DNA of 64,000 nt, taken from positions 54,704-118,703 of the forward strand of contig NZ_NFJP01000012.1 of assembly GCF_002159915.1 (NCBI RefSeq), given 5' to 3'. This DNA comes from Gordonibacter sp. An230 (GTDB lineage Bacteria > Actinomycetota > Coriobacteriia > Coriobacteriales > Eggerthellaceae). The position numbers were made by a program, and so were the translations under genes. The notes below the pieces were generated by a model, which did no database searches, was not told the origin of the DNA, and was given only the letters and a program-made list of their open reading frames with translations. Below, piece after piece: positions 18,184 through 26,508 of this stretch (position 1 is the first letter of the stretch; every line of letters starts with the position of its first letter).

Positions 18184-19565
18184 GCTGTGAGGCCGCTGGA
18201 CGGCGGGCTGCGGCGTGGGCGAGAGCGAGGACGAGGTTGTCCGAGCGGATGAGAAGGCTGGACTGATCGACATGTCGAAACCGGAGGCGCCGAACGCCTT
18301 CTTGGTCGAGCGGGTGGGAGGGCCGGACTGATCGGTTCTGGACAAGTCGCTTTCGGAGTTCAAAGCCCAGGACGGGTTGCCTTTGGGTTTGAAGAGGGCT
18401 ACTCGGTTTTGGGTTCTTCCAATTTGGGCGGTCCTAGATTCCCCTCCTTTTGTCAAGGCGGTTCGCGGTCTTCGGTTCTATCCGGGATGGGGGGTCTTTG
18501 CGGCAGCCGATCTCTCCTCGAGAGGATCGGCGGCTTCTGGTTTCCGATCCTTCCGGGGCGGAAGTCCTTCGGTTGCCGATTTCGGCTTTCCAGGCTTTGG
18601 CGGTCCTTCGGCTCTCGGCTTTCCCGGGGTAGGTCCTACGGCTCTCTGCGACGGTATTTTTAGCGGGTTTTGACGGAAAACCGCGACGATTTTCAGAGCC
18701 TTCCGAAAGGGAGGCATAACGACCGGGCAAAACGCGCGGAACGTGCGGTAGGTGAAGGGGCTTGTCGCGTTTTTGCCGCGGTTTCCGGCGATTTCCGCCA
18801 GAAACGCAAGCCTCGGTGCCGCGATGTTCATGCCGGGCAAGGTCAGATGGGATCGCAGGCTGAGTTGCGTGGCGAAGCGCGGGGCGAGGCAGGGGACGAA
18901 GTGCGGTGCGAAGGAGAAGCAAGGGGTGAAGCGGGTGCGAAGGGCAGGCGGGTCGGGCCGAAGGGGGAGGGTGCAACGTAGATGGCCGAATGATCGAAAA
19001 AAGCCTGGTTCAACGACCGGTTGAAGCGGAAGGGGGACGAGCTGCCGCACTTCGGAGATGCGCGTCAAGTGGCATTGGGAGGCTTGGTTAGTGGGAGGAC
19101 GGGCCAGCGCGGTGTCGGAGGCCGTTGTTGCGATGCGCCCGGGCGGCCTGCCGAAGGGCTTGAGAGCGAAAGGCGCCCTCAAGCCACTGCGAGCGTTTCG
19201 TGGCGCGCTGAGAAAGTATGGCGCGCCTCCGAAGACTGAGAGCGAGAAGCGCTCTCGCTACCGCAAAGGGCGAGAAGGCCGGCGGGTGGGGCGAGCTCCA
19301 TCCCACGACGCCGCAGGCGCTCTCGTGATCCGGCGCACGCGCAGGGCCAGATTCGCGGGCGAGGCGAATTTCTTCTCGCGACGCTGCCAGCGACGGCGGA
19401 CGGCATCGCCACGAGAGAGCCGACGAACGCTCGAACTGCGGAAAAGGCTTGCAGAGGGCGCATGGTCGCAACGCTTCTTTTTCTTGCAGATCCTCCCTTA
19501 TGGAAATCGCTCTTTTTGCGCGCCCTTCCGATTGCGGCTCGCAAGCTCCTCCCTTCGAGCGGACG
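18184..19565. other. Gene-less region of about 1.4 kb
   Basis: I see no supportable gene here. The stretch 18390-18660 is pyrimidine-rich on the plus strand, with recurring CCTTCGG/TTTCGGCTTTCC words and small inverted repeats such as GATCTCTCCTCGAGAGGATC. The rest is plain GC-rich sequence in which both strands give only low-complexity Arg/Pro-rich frames. Confidence 0.5.
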
Positions 19566-20642
19566 CTATCCGATGGTGTCGATCTCGCGTGGGTAGCTGT
19601 TGAGCACCTCGCAGCCCTCCTCGGTGACAAGCACGAGGTCCTCGATGCGCACACCGAATTCGCCTGGCAGATAGATGCCCGGCTCGATGGAGAAGCACAT
19701 GCCCGGCTCCACCGGCGCGTCGTGCGTGGCGGACACGTCGCCAGGCTCGTGCACGTCAAGCCCGATCTGGTGTCCCAGTCGATGGGTGAAGTACGGCCCG
19801 TAGCCTGCGTCCTCGATGACCTGGCGTGCCGCTCTGTCGATGTCGCAGAAGCGCACTCCGGGGCGCACGAGGGCCCGCGCCGCTTCGTTCGCGCGCCGCA
19901 CGATGTCGTGCACTTCGCGCTGCTTGGGCGTGGGCTCGCCGAACACGAACGTGCGCGTCATGTCGGCGCAGTACTCGCCTTTGCGGCAGCCTACATCGAA
20001 CAGCACCACGTCGCCGGGAGCGAGGCGCGTGCCGTCGGGTTCGTGGTGCGGGTCGGCCGCGTTCGCACCGAAGCTCACGATGGGCGCGAACGAATGGCCC
20101 TGAGCGCCCAGCTCGCGGTAGATGCCCTCCAGCTGGCCGGCCACTTCGGCTTCGGTGACGCCTTCGCGCACGAGCTCGCGGAAGCGCCCCATGGCGGCGT
20201 CGTTCGTCGTGCTGGCCGCGCGCATGGCCGCGCGCTCGTGGTCGTCCTTGCGGGCTCGCGCGTCGTCCACCGCGTCGGAGGCCAGCACGAACCGCGCCGC
20301 CGCATCGCGTTCCATAAGCGGCAGCAGGAAGCGTGCGGGCAGGTTCTTGTCGCAGCCGAGCGGCTCGCGCGCGCAGACGAGCTCGGCCACGAGGGCGAGT
20401 GGATCGTCGGTATCGGCGAACGTTCGCACCTCGCACGCCGCATTCGCGGGCACGGAGAACAGCGCGTTCAGCACGAGCACGGGCGCGGCGTCGGGCGCAA
20501 GGACGAGGCCGAGGAAGCGCTCGCCCGGCTCGACGTAGGCGCCGGTGAGGTACTGGATGGATCGCGGGTCGCACACGAGCAGGCGGGAGAGGCCGCGCTG
20601 CTCAAGGTTGCGCATGACAGTTTCGACGCGCTGCTCGTACAT
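19566..20642 (-). CDS. Xaa-Pro aminopeptidase/dipeptidase (M24B)
   Basis: This is a cytoplasmic metallopeptidase of 358 residues that removes residues next to proline. The N-terminal third is the creatinase-like domain (LLVCDPRSIQYLTGAY). The C-terminal 'pita-bread' domain holds the five metal ligands in order: Asp in VLFDVGC, Asp in YCADMTRTF, His in HRLGHQIGLDVHE, Glu in CFSIEPGIY and Glu in VRIEDLVLV. TAGGAGC precedes the ATG. A minus-strand TATCAT with TGG before it (20685-20680) is a good extended -10. It stands alone. Confidence 0.93.
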   Translation of the reverse strand: MYEQRVETVMRNLEQRGLSRLLVCDPRSIQYLTGAYVEPGERFLGLVLAPDAAPVLVLNALFSVPANAACEVRTFADTDDPLALVAELVCAREPLGCDKNLPARFLLPLMERDAAARFVLASDAVDDARARKDDHERAAMRAASTTNDAAMGRFRELVREGVTEAEVAGQLEGIYRELGAQGHSFAPIVSFGANAADPHHEPDGTRLAPGDVVLFDVGCRKGEYCADMTRTFVFGEPTPKQREVHDIVRRANEAARALVRPGVRFCDIDRAARQVIEDAGYGPYFTHRLGHQIGLDVHEPGDVSATHDAPVEPGMCFSIEPGIYLPGEFGVRIEDLVLVTEEGCEVLNSYPREIDTIG

Positions 20643-20712
20643 GGTGCTCCTATCGGGTCGTCAGCGGGTTTTCGCAGCGATGATACCATGACGGAGGCGA
20701 AGTGGCGAAGGG

Positions 20713-20763
20713 GCGTCCGCAGGAGCCCGCTTAGCAACCGCCGGGGCGGGCTCCTGCGGACGC
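20713..20763. terminator. 18-bp-stem hairpin
   Basis: Arms GCGTCCGCAGGAGCCCGC (20713-20730) and 20746-20763 are perfect inverted copies around a 15-nt loop. It lies about 70 bases upstream of the peptidase start, at the left border of the repeat array, and may insulate the two. Confidence 0.55.
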
Positions 20764-20899
20764 ATGCGGCGTTGGACGCTTCCCTTCGCCAAGCTGAACG
20801 GAGCGTGGGCCTGTGCGAGCGCGGGCCGTGCGGGGCTATCCCGTCACTGCTCCAGAATGGTGCGAGCGCGGACTCGAAACGTATTGGCGGCCACTAGGC

Positions 20900-21800
20900 G
20901 ACGTTCGCGGGCTCGTGCGGACGTGCGGAAGCCGGCGCCCGCACCTCGCTCGCCGGGAAGTCGGCGATGCTCGCGGGCTCGTGCGGGTGTGCAGGCGCGG
21001 GGCCAATTCGGGATCGACACAGCCAGGCGCGTGGGATCTGCGTCCGTGCAGGTCGCCGTGCTCGACCCCATCCGGTGCGTGGCCAGGCGCGCGTGCGGAA
21101 TTCGTGCGGGCGCGTGCGGGCGCTGGCGGCGCCGCACGAGGTGGTTGCGGCCTTGCTCTTGACGCGAGGTCCGTGCGGCGACGTTTCGTGATCGCTTTTC
21201 TGCCGAAGGGCCGGCGCCCGCGTCCGCGATGAAGGGTTCGCGCCCGCACGGGAGCGCGAAGGGGCATCGCGCGTCCTGTTCCCTATTGCGGGCGATGCGG
21301 GCCCATGCCCGCACGGGAGCGCGAGGGCAAAACGGCTCGCATACCGAAGGAGGGCCGTCCCAATGCGGCGCCCCCTGCATGGGTGCTTGGAGGGCGGGAC
21401 GGTTGCGACGAGGCTCTTCCCCTTCAGCTCTTGCCTGCGCCCGCATGGGTGAGCGGGGCATGGGAGGCGGTTGCTCCGCCCCCGCTTCGTCACCAACTCT
21501 TGCCCGCCCCCGCATGGGTGCGCGGAGCGAGCGCGAGGCAACGGAGCGCGTCCTCGTCGGATTCCGCGCCCGTCTCCGCATGGGTGCGCGGAGGGCGGGG
21601 CAGGGACGGTCGCAAAGCCAAGCGCGCCGCTGATGCCCGCCCCCCGCATGGGTGCGCGGAGGGCGGGAGTGCAGCCGGAGATGGCGATGATGCTTGCGCT
21701 AGCCTGTGCCCATGCTGGGCGCGGAGAACATGCGGGCCGACACCGTGTTCATGGCCACCGTGGAGTTGGCCCGTGCCCATGCGGGAGCGCGCGGCGCGGT
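20900..21800. repeat. 65-bp-period array of GC-rich repeats with unique inserts (array 1)
   Basis: No gene lies between the peptidase and tsaE. Instead a degenerate repeat recurs every 64-69 bases. The left half uses a unit like CGCGGGCTCGTGCGG (20907, 20972, weaker later). The middle uses GCCCGCACGGGAGCGCGA (21242, 21307). The right half uses CCGCATGGGTGCGCGGAG, whose GCATGGGT core starts at 21377, 21443, 21512, 21578 and 21646, with weaker copies near 21710 and 21775. Between cores lie unique ~40-bp inserts, several of which read as short coding fragments. The period matches the second array at 54.4 kb although the repeat differs. Confidence 0.65.
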
Positions 21801-21931
21801 CGAGGGCGGATGCCGAAAGCGGTCGAAGCGATGGGCCCGCCCGACAAAAGGTTTCCGCGCGGCGTGCGAGTAATGCGGGGATATTCGGGAAGAGCGCCCG
21901 GCGTCCGTTCGCATGGCGTATCATACGGATC

Positions 21932-22447
21932 ATGGCAAACGGGCTGACATATCTGCGCAAGACCACCTCCCCTGAGGCGACGAAGCAGCTCGCAGGCACG
22001 CTCGCCACCTATCTGCGCGCGGGCGACGTCATCGTGCTGTCCGGCGACCTGGGTGCGGGAAAGACCCAGTTCGTTCAGGGCGTTGCGGCGGCTCTTGGCG
22101 TACGGGGCCCGGTGACCAGCCCTACTTTCAACATCCTGCTGAGTTATTCCGAAGGGTCGCTGCCGCTATACCACTTCGATCTGTATCGGCTTGACGATGC
22201 CGACGAGTTGGAGGACGTCGGATTCTACGACATGCTCGACGCGGACGGCGCATCGTTCGTCGAGTGGGGGGAGCGCTTCCCCGATGCTTTGCCATATGGC
22301 TATCTGGAGGTGCGCATCACGGTGGATGCCGAGGGAAACCGCATCGTGCGGGCTCATGCCCTTGGCGACAGAGCGCGCCGCTTGCTCACCGTATGGGCGA
22401 AAGACTCGAAGTCGCGTCTGGTTAAGTACGCGGGAGGGCTTGCGTGA
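21932..22447 (+). CDS. tsaE: tRNA threonylcarbamoyladenosine biosynthesis ATPase TsaE
   Basis: TsaE is the small ATPase that drives the TsaB/TsaD complex in making t6A37 on ANN-decoding tRNAs. The 171-residue product has Walker A GDLGAGKTQFVQG, the PVTSPTF switch segment and the Walker B-like YHFDLYRLDDADEL, then FVEWGERF. The ATG at 21932 is chosen because the conserved domain begins there; the ribosome site is weak. A -10 TATCAT in GGCGTATCATACGG lies just upstream. Its stop overlaps the GTG of the TsaB-RimI-TsaD gene (GTGA), indicating translational coupling. Confidence 0.93.
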   Translation: MANGLTYLRKTTSPEATKQLAGTLATYLRAGDVIVLSGDLGAGKTQFVQGVAAALGVRGPVTSPTFNILLSYSEGSLPLYHFDLYRLDDADELEDVGFYDMLDADGASFVEWGERFPDALPYGYLEVRITVDAEGNRIVRAHALGDRARRLLTVWAKDSKSRLVKYAGGLA

Positions 22448-25400
22448 TCGGGGATGATTCGCGATTCGGGGATGCACCCGAGCAGGCGCGGTATGTGCTT
22501 GCGTTCGACACCGCCAACGAGGTGATCGCCATCGGCGTGGGCGCGCTGCGTCCCGAAGGGCGCTCGGTCGAGATCGTGGCATCCGTGGAGGTCGAGGCGC
22601 GCCGGGCATCGAACACCCAGCTGGTGCCGCGCATCGACGCCGTTCTGGCCGATTCGGGCATTGGGCGTTCGGACATCGCGTGCGTGTGCGTGGGGCGCGG
22701 TCCCGGTTCGTTCACGGGCGTGCGCATCGCCATGGCCACGGCGAAGGGCATCGCTTCGGCGTTGGGCGTGGGCTTGGTGGGCGTGTCGTCGCTCGATGCG
22801 GTGGCGTGGAACGCATGGTGCGCGGGCGTGCGCGGCCGACTGCTGGTGGCGGCCGATGCCATGCGCAAGGAGGTGTATCCGGTTCGCTATCTGCTTGGCG
22901 AAGGGGGCGTGGAGCGTCTTGAGGCCGACCGCGTGGTGAAGGCCGAGGCCGCAGCCGACGAGCTGCGCGCAGATGCCGCGGGCAGGCTGGTGACAGGCGA
23001 TGCGCTGCGCAAGTACGGCGAGCTGTTCGCCCCATGCGGCGAAGCGCTGAGCGAGAAGCTGTGGACGCCCACAGGTCGTGGTCTTTTGCGGACCCTCGAA
23101 GCGGCGTGGCAGGCGGGAAAGGCCGATCCCTTCGATGCGCGACGTCACAATCCGGCATTCGCACTGCCGGTGTACACGCGGCTTTCGGACGCCGAGGAGA
23201 ACGAGCGCATCCGCTTGGCGAAGAACGATCCCAAGAATCTGACGACGGGCGTGCAGGACGTGGGCGTGCGGCGCGATCAACGCGCCACCATGCACGATGC
23301 TGCCGTTTTGAACGCGCGTCCTGCTGCCGACGGCATCACCTACAAGCCGCTCGATGCCGCGCATGCTCATGTCGTGGCTGCGCTTGAGGAGCAGGTCATG
23401 GGGTCGGACGCGTGGAACGAGGCGCTCGTGGCCGACGAACTGCCGCGTGTCGACCGCATATGGTGGGCGGCCTATGCCCCCCCGACGGCCTGCTGGCGGC
23501 CGAACCCGACCGACGCTGCAAATTCCTGCGGCGCTCGGTCGTCGCGTGATTGCGAAACGCCGTTTTTCTGCTCTGGCGAGCAGGGCGCACCTGCGCTAGC
23601 GCATAACGCGGAATCGGGCGATTCGCCAAGCTGCCCGATGCGCACCGAGGTGCGCGCCACCTCCGTGGCATCGTCGACCTCGGAGGTTGCGGAAAGCCCC
23701 GTCGGCGTTGCGAACGGCGGTGAAGAGGACCGCTTGGGCGGATCGATTACGCAGGGCAGCGGCTTCGTGGGCGCCGCGATCATGCAGGCGGACGGTCTCT
23801 CGAGCGCCGTGAGCGTGCGGGGCGGCAGCCTCGCGGATGCCCAAAGCGCGCAGGTCGACGGTTCCGCGGCGGACGCTGCGCAAGTGCGGGAAGGTGACCA
23901 TGCCAACAGTGTGGGCAACGAGGTGGACGGGCGTGGGCTACAGCTCGTTGGCTATGCAGGTGGCTGGGTTGTTGACGGCGGCGTGCAGATTCTCAAGGTG
24001 GGCGTGCGTCCCGCATGGCGGCGACGCGGCATTGCGCGAGAGTTGTTGGCACGGGTGGCGGCCGATGCGCGCGATTTGGGCGCCGGCACGTGCTCGCTCG
24101 AGGTGCGCGCGGGCAACGAAGGCGCTCGGGCGTTTTACGAGACGCTCGGATTCCGCTCGCTCGGCACGCGGCCGCGCTATTACTCCGATGGCGAGGACGC
24201 GCTCATTCTCGAAGGCCCGCTGCCACTTGCCGCGCGCGATGTGGCAGGAATGGAGCTTGTGGTGGACGCAGCCTCTCGCGAACAGGGGCGACTGGGATCT
24301 GCGGCGGCGGTTTGCGCGCCGCCGCGCGAATCGGCCCAAAGCGGCACAGATCGCGCTTTGTGCATGGATTCCGGACCGTCTTCGATGTCTTCGCAGAGCG
24401 AAACCCCAGATCGCGGTTTTTCCACGCTGGAATCGTCGGGTGAAATCTATGCACAAGATGCGATCTGTGCCACTTCGCGAGAAAAACGGTGCCAAGGAGC
24501 GCTCGGGTCGCCTTCGTTTGGCGCGGATTCGCCTCTCGAGGCGCCCCGCCCGCTCATCCTTGCCATCGAGTCGTCCTGCGACGAGACGGCCGCGGCCATC
24601 GTTGACGGCGCCGGCGACCTCGTGGCCGACGTCGTGGCCTCGCAAATCGACTTCCATGCGCGCTTCGGTGGCGTGGTGCCCGAGATAGCCAGCCGCAAGC
24701 ACATCGAGGCCATCTGCGGTGTGTGCGACGAATGTCTCGACACAGCTGCCGCCCACTTGGGACGGAAGCGTCTGACATGGGCCGATCTCGATGCCGTGGC
24801 CGTCACCTACGCGCCGGGCCTTGTGGGCGCGCTCGTGGTGGGCGTGGCGTTCGCGAAAGGAGCGGCGTGGGCGCAGGGCTTGCCGTTCATCGGCGTCAAC
24901 CATCTCGAGGGCCATCTGTACGCGAACAAGATCGGCGCGCCGGACTTCGCACCGCCGGCGGTGGTGTCGCTCGTGTCGGGCGGCAACACCATGCTCGTGC
25001 ACATGCGGGGGTGGGGCGACTACGAAACGCTCGGCACCACCATCGACGACGCGGTGGGCGAGGCGTTCGACAAGGTGGCGAAGGCGCTCGGCCTGGGGTA
25101 TCCCGGCGGCCCCGCCATCTCGCGCGAAGCGGCTCGCGGCAACCCGGACGCCATCGCGTTTCCGCGCGCGATGATGCATTCGGGCGACCTGCGCTTCTCG
25201 CTTTCGGGTCTCAAGACCGCTGTTATCACCCATATCAACGGCGAGCGGGCGGCCGGGCGTGCCCTCAACGTACCCGATATCTGCGCGAGCTTTCAACAAG
25301 CTGTCGTGGACGTGCAGGTGAAGAAAGCCGAGATGGCGCTGCGTCAGACGGGTGCCCCCACATTCTGCCTGGGCGGCGGCGTGGCCGCGAACCCCGTGCT

Positions 25401-25584
25401 CCGTGCGGCCTATGAGCGGCTGTGCGACCGCATGGGCGTTCGCCTCGTGCTTCCCCCTTTGAGCGCATGTGGCGACAATGCGGGCATGATCGCGCTCGTG
25501 GCCCTCGACCGCTATCGCCAAGGACGCTTTTTCGACCTCGGCGCCGACGCCCAGGCGCATTCCAGCTTGGACGAAGCTTACTAG
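22444..25584 (+). CDS. tsaB-rimI-tsaD: TsaB-RimI-TsaD fusion protein
   Basis: A single 1046-residue frame joins three enzymes. Residues about 17-250 are TsaB (LAFDTANEVIAIG, GRGPGSFTGVRI). Residues about 298-592 are the RimI-type GNAT acetyltransferase, with acetyl-CoA loop RPAWRRRGIARELL at 522-535. Residues 703-1046 are TsaD (LAIESSCDETAAAIVD, metal site VNHLEGHLYAN, then VSGGNTMLVH). TsaB and TsaD make t6A37 with TsaE; RimI acetylates ribosomal protein S18. Two features are odd. The GNAT domain is split by a ~154-residue Ser/Ala/Gly/Asp-rich insert (about 347-500). The RimI-TsaD linker (about 595-702) is encoded by DNA carrying a long inverted repeat. The GTG start overlaps tsaE. Confidence 0.93.
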   Translation: MIGDDSRFGDAPEQARYVLAFDTANEVIAIGVGALRPEGRSVEIVASVEVEARRASNTQLVPRIDAVLADSGIGRSDIACVCVGRGPGSFTGVRIAMATAKGIASALGVGLVGVSSLDAVAWNAWCAGVRGRLLVAADAMRKEVYPVRYLLGEGGVERLEADRVVKAEAAADELRADAAGRLVTGDALRKYGELFAPCGEALSEKLWTPTGRGLLRTLEAAWQAGKADPFDARRHNPAFALPVYTRLSDAEENERIRLAKNDPKNLTTGVQDVGVRRDQRATMHDAAVLNARPAADGITYKPLDAAHAHVVAALEEQVMGSDAWNEALVADELPRVDRIWWAAYAPPTACWRPNPTDAANSCGARSSRDCETPFFCSGEQGAPALAHNAESGDSPSCPMRTEVRATSVASSTSEVAESPVGVANGGEEDRLGGSITQGSGFVGAAIMQADGLSSAVSVRGGSLADAQSAQVDGSAADAAQVREGDHANSVGNEVDGRGLQLVGYAGGWVVDGGVQILKVGVRPAWRRRGIARELLARVAADARDLGAGTCSLEVRAGNEGARAFYETLGFRSLGTRPRYYSDGEDALILEGPLPLAARDVAGMELVVDAASREQGRLGSAAAVCAPPRESAQSGTDRALCMDSGPSSMSSQSETPDRGFSTLESSGEIYAQDAICATSREKRCQGALGSPSFGADSPLEAPRPLILAIESSCDETAAAIVDGAGDLVADVVASQIDFHARFGGVVPEIASRKHIEAICGVCDECLDTAAAHLGRKRLTWADLDAVAVTYAPGLVGALVVGVAFAKGAAWAQGLPFIGVNHLEGHLYANKIGAPDFAPPAVVSLVSGGNTMLVHMRGWGDYETLGTTIDDAVGEAFDKVAKALGLGYPGGPAISREAARGNPDAIAFPRAMMHSGDLRFSLSGLKTAVITHINGERAAGRALNVPDICASFQQAVVDVQVKKAEMALRQTGAPTFCLGGGVAANPVLRAAYERLCDRMGVRLVLPPLSACGDNAGMIALVALDRYRQGRFFDLGADAQAHSSLDEAY
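24343..24471. repeat. Intragenic imperfect inverted repeat in the RimI-TsaD linker
   Basis: Arms of 30 bases at 24343-24372 and 24442-24471 match at 25 positions in inverted orientation (both begin GGCACAGATCGC when read inward). They lie in coding DNA for the linker, not in either enzyme domain. Confidence 0.65.
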
Positions 25585-26508
25585 GCGAGGCGCCCTCAGA
25601 CGGCAAGCGCTGCGAAGGCGTGCGCGCGGTCGTCATGCTGTGCTCGGCGGGCTTTTGAGTGCGGGATCGCTTCGATGCTCCTTTCCCCATGCTCCTTAGG
25701 CCGTGCACCTGTTTGCGCCTGATCGGACGGTTTTCCGAGGCATCCGGAATCGACCCGCCCTCGTCAGTGCGCATCGTTCCGTCGCCTCCTTCGGTTGTCG
25801 ATCGCCTCCCATCGTTGGGGTGCGCCTTCCGTCGCCGCCACCCATCAGCCGCCGTCCTGCCGGCGCTCCGGCCGCCAGCCCCGCCGCCCCTGCCTGACGC
25901 GCGCCCGCCGCCGCCAGCCCTGTCGCCTCCGCCGCGCGTCCTCCGCCGGGCCGCCGCATCCCGCCCGTCGTCGTCAGCCCCTCTTTTTCGCCCGTGCTCC
26001 CTCGCCCGCAGCCCCTGGAGTTCGCGATCCCCGCCCCCCGCTCCCATTGGGCCGCCATGGAGGCGGCCGCCTCTGCGCGCGCCGCTCCTCCCCGACGAGC
26101 TCCGGCCGCCAGCCCCGCCGCCCCTCCCCGACGAGCTCCGGCCGCCAGCTCCGCTGCCCCTGCCTCCACTGCTGCGTCGCTGTATCCCGTCCGCCGTGCC
26201 AGTCCCTTACGGTACGCCGCTTCCGACCGCCAGCTTTCCCGTTGGGGGAGGTTGACATGCCCAAAACGTTCGCTCTCAGCGTGTATGTTCATAATTATCA
26301 TCCATTTACAAATAAAACAAACCGCTTACCGAAAAGTTGAGACGGGGGGGGGGTATGTGCGATGCTCATTGCCACAAACATCAGAATTTTACCTACATAT
26401 GCGAATCGCTCAATGAATGGCGGGGCGCTCGATGAAAGGACGCGTTGCGGGAGAGAGAAGGGTAAAGGGCGCGTCATCCACGTGCCCAGCGCGAGAACGG
26501 AGGAGCGT
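25585..26508. other. Gene-less region with GC-rich tandem repeats and an AT-rich promoter zone
   Basis: No supportable gene is present. At 26093-26164 a 36-bp unit starting CGACGAGCTCCGGCCGCCAG is repeated twice, and a diverged relative lies near 25863. The 26265-26340 stretch is strongly AT-rich, followed by a 10-G tract at 26344-26353; this probably holds the promoter of the surface protein gene. Confidence 0.5.

Noticed and set aside
18681..18720. Riboswitch-like hairpin GCCTTCCGAAAGGGAGGC
   Set aside because: It is a single short stem with no gene downstream and no known riboswitch core.
25696..26301. 201-aa minus frame with GAAGLAAGARRG repeats
   Set aside because: It comes from GC-rich tandem DNA repeats and has no ribosome site at its start.
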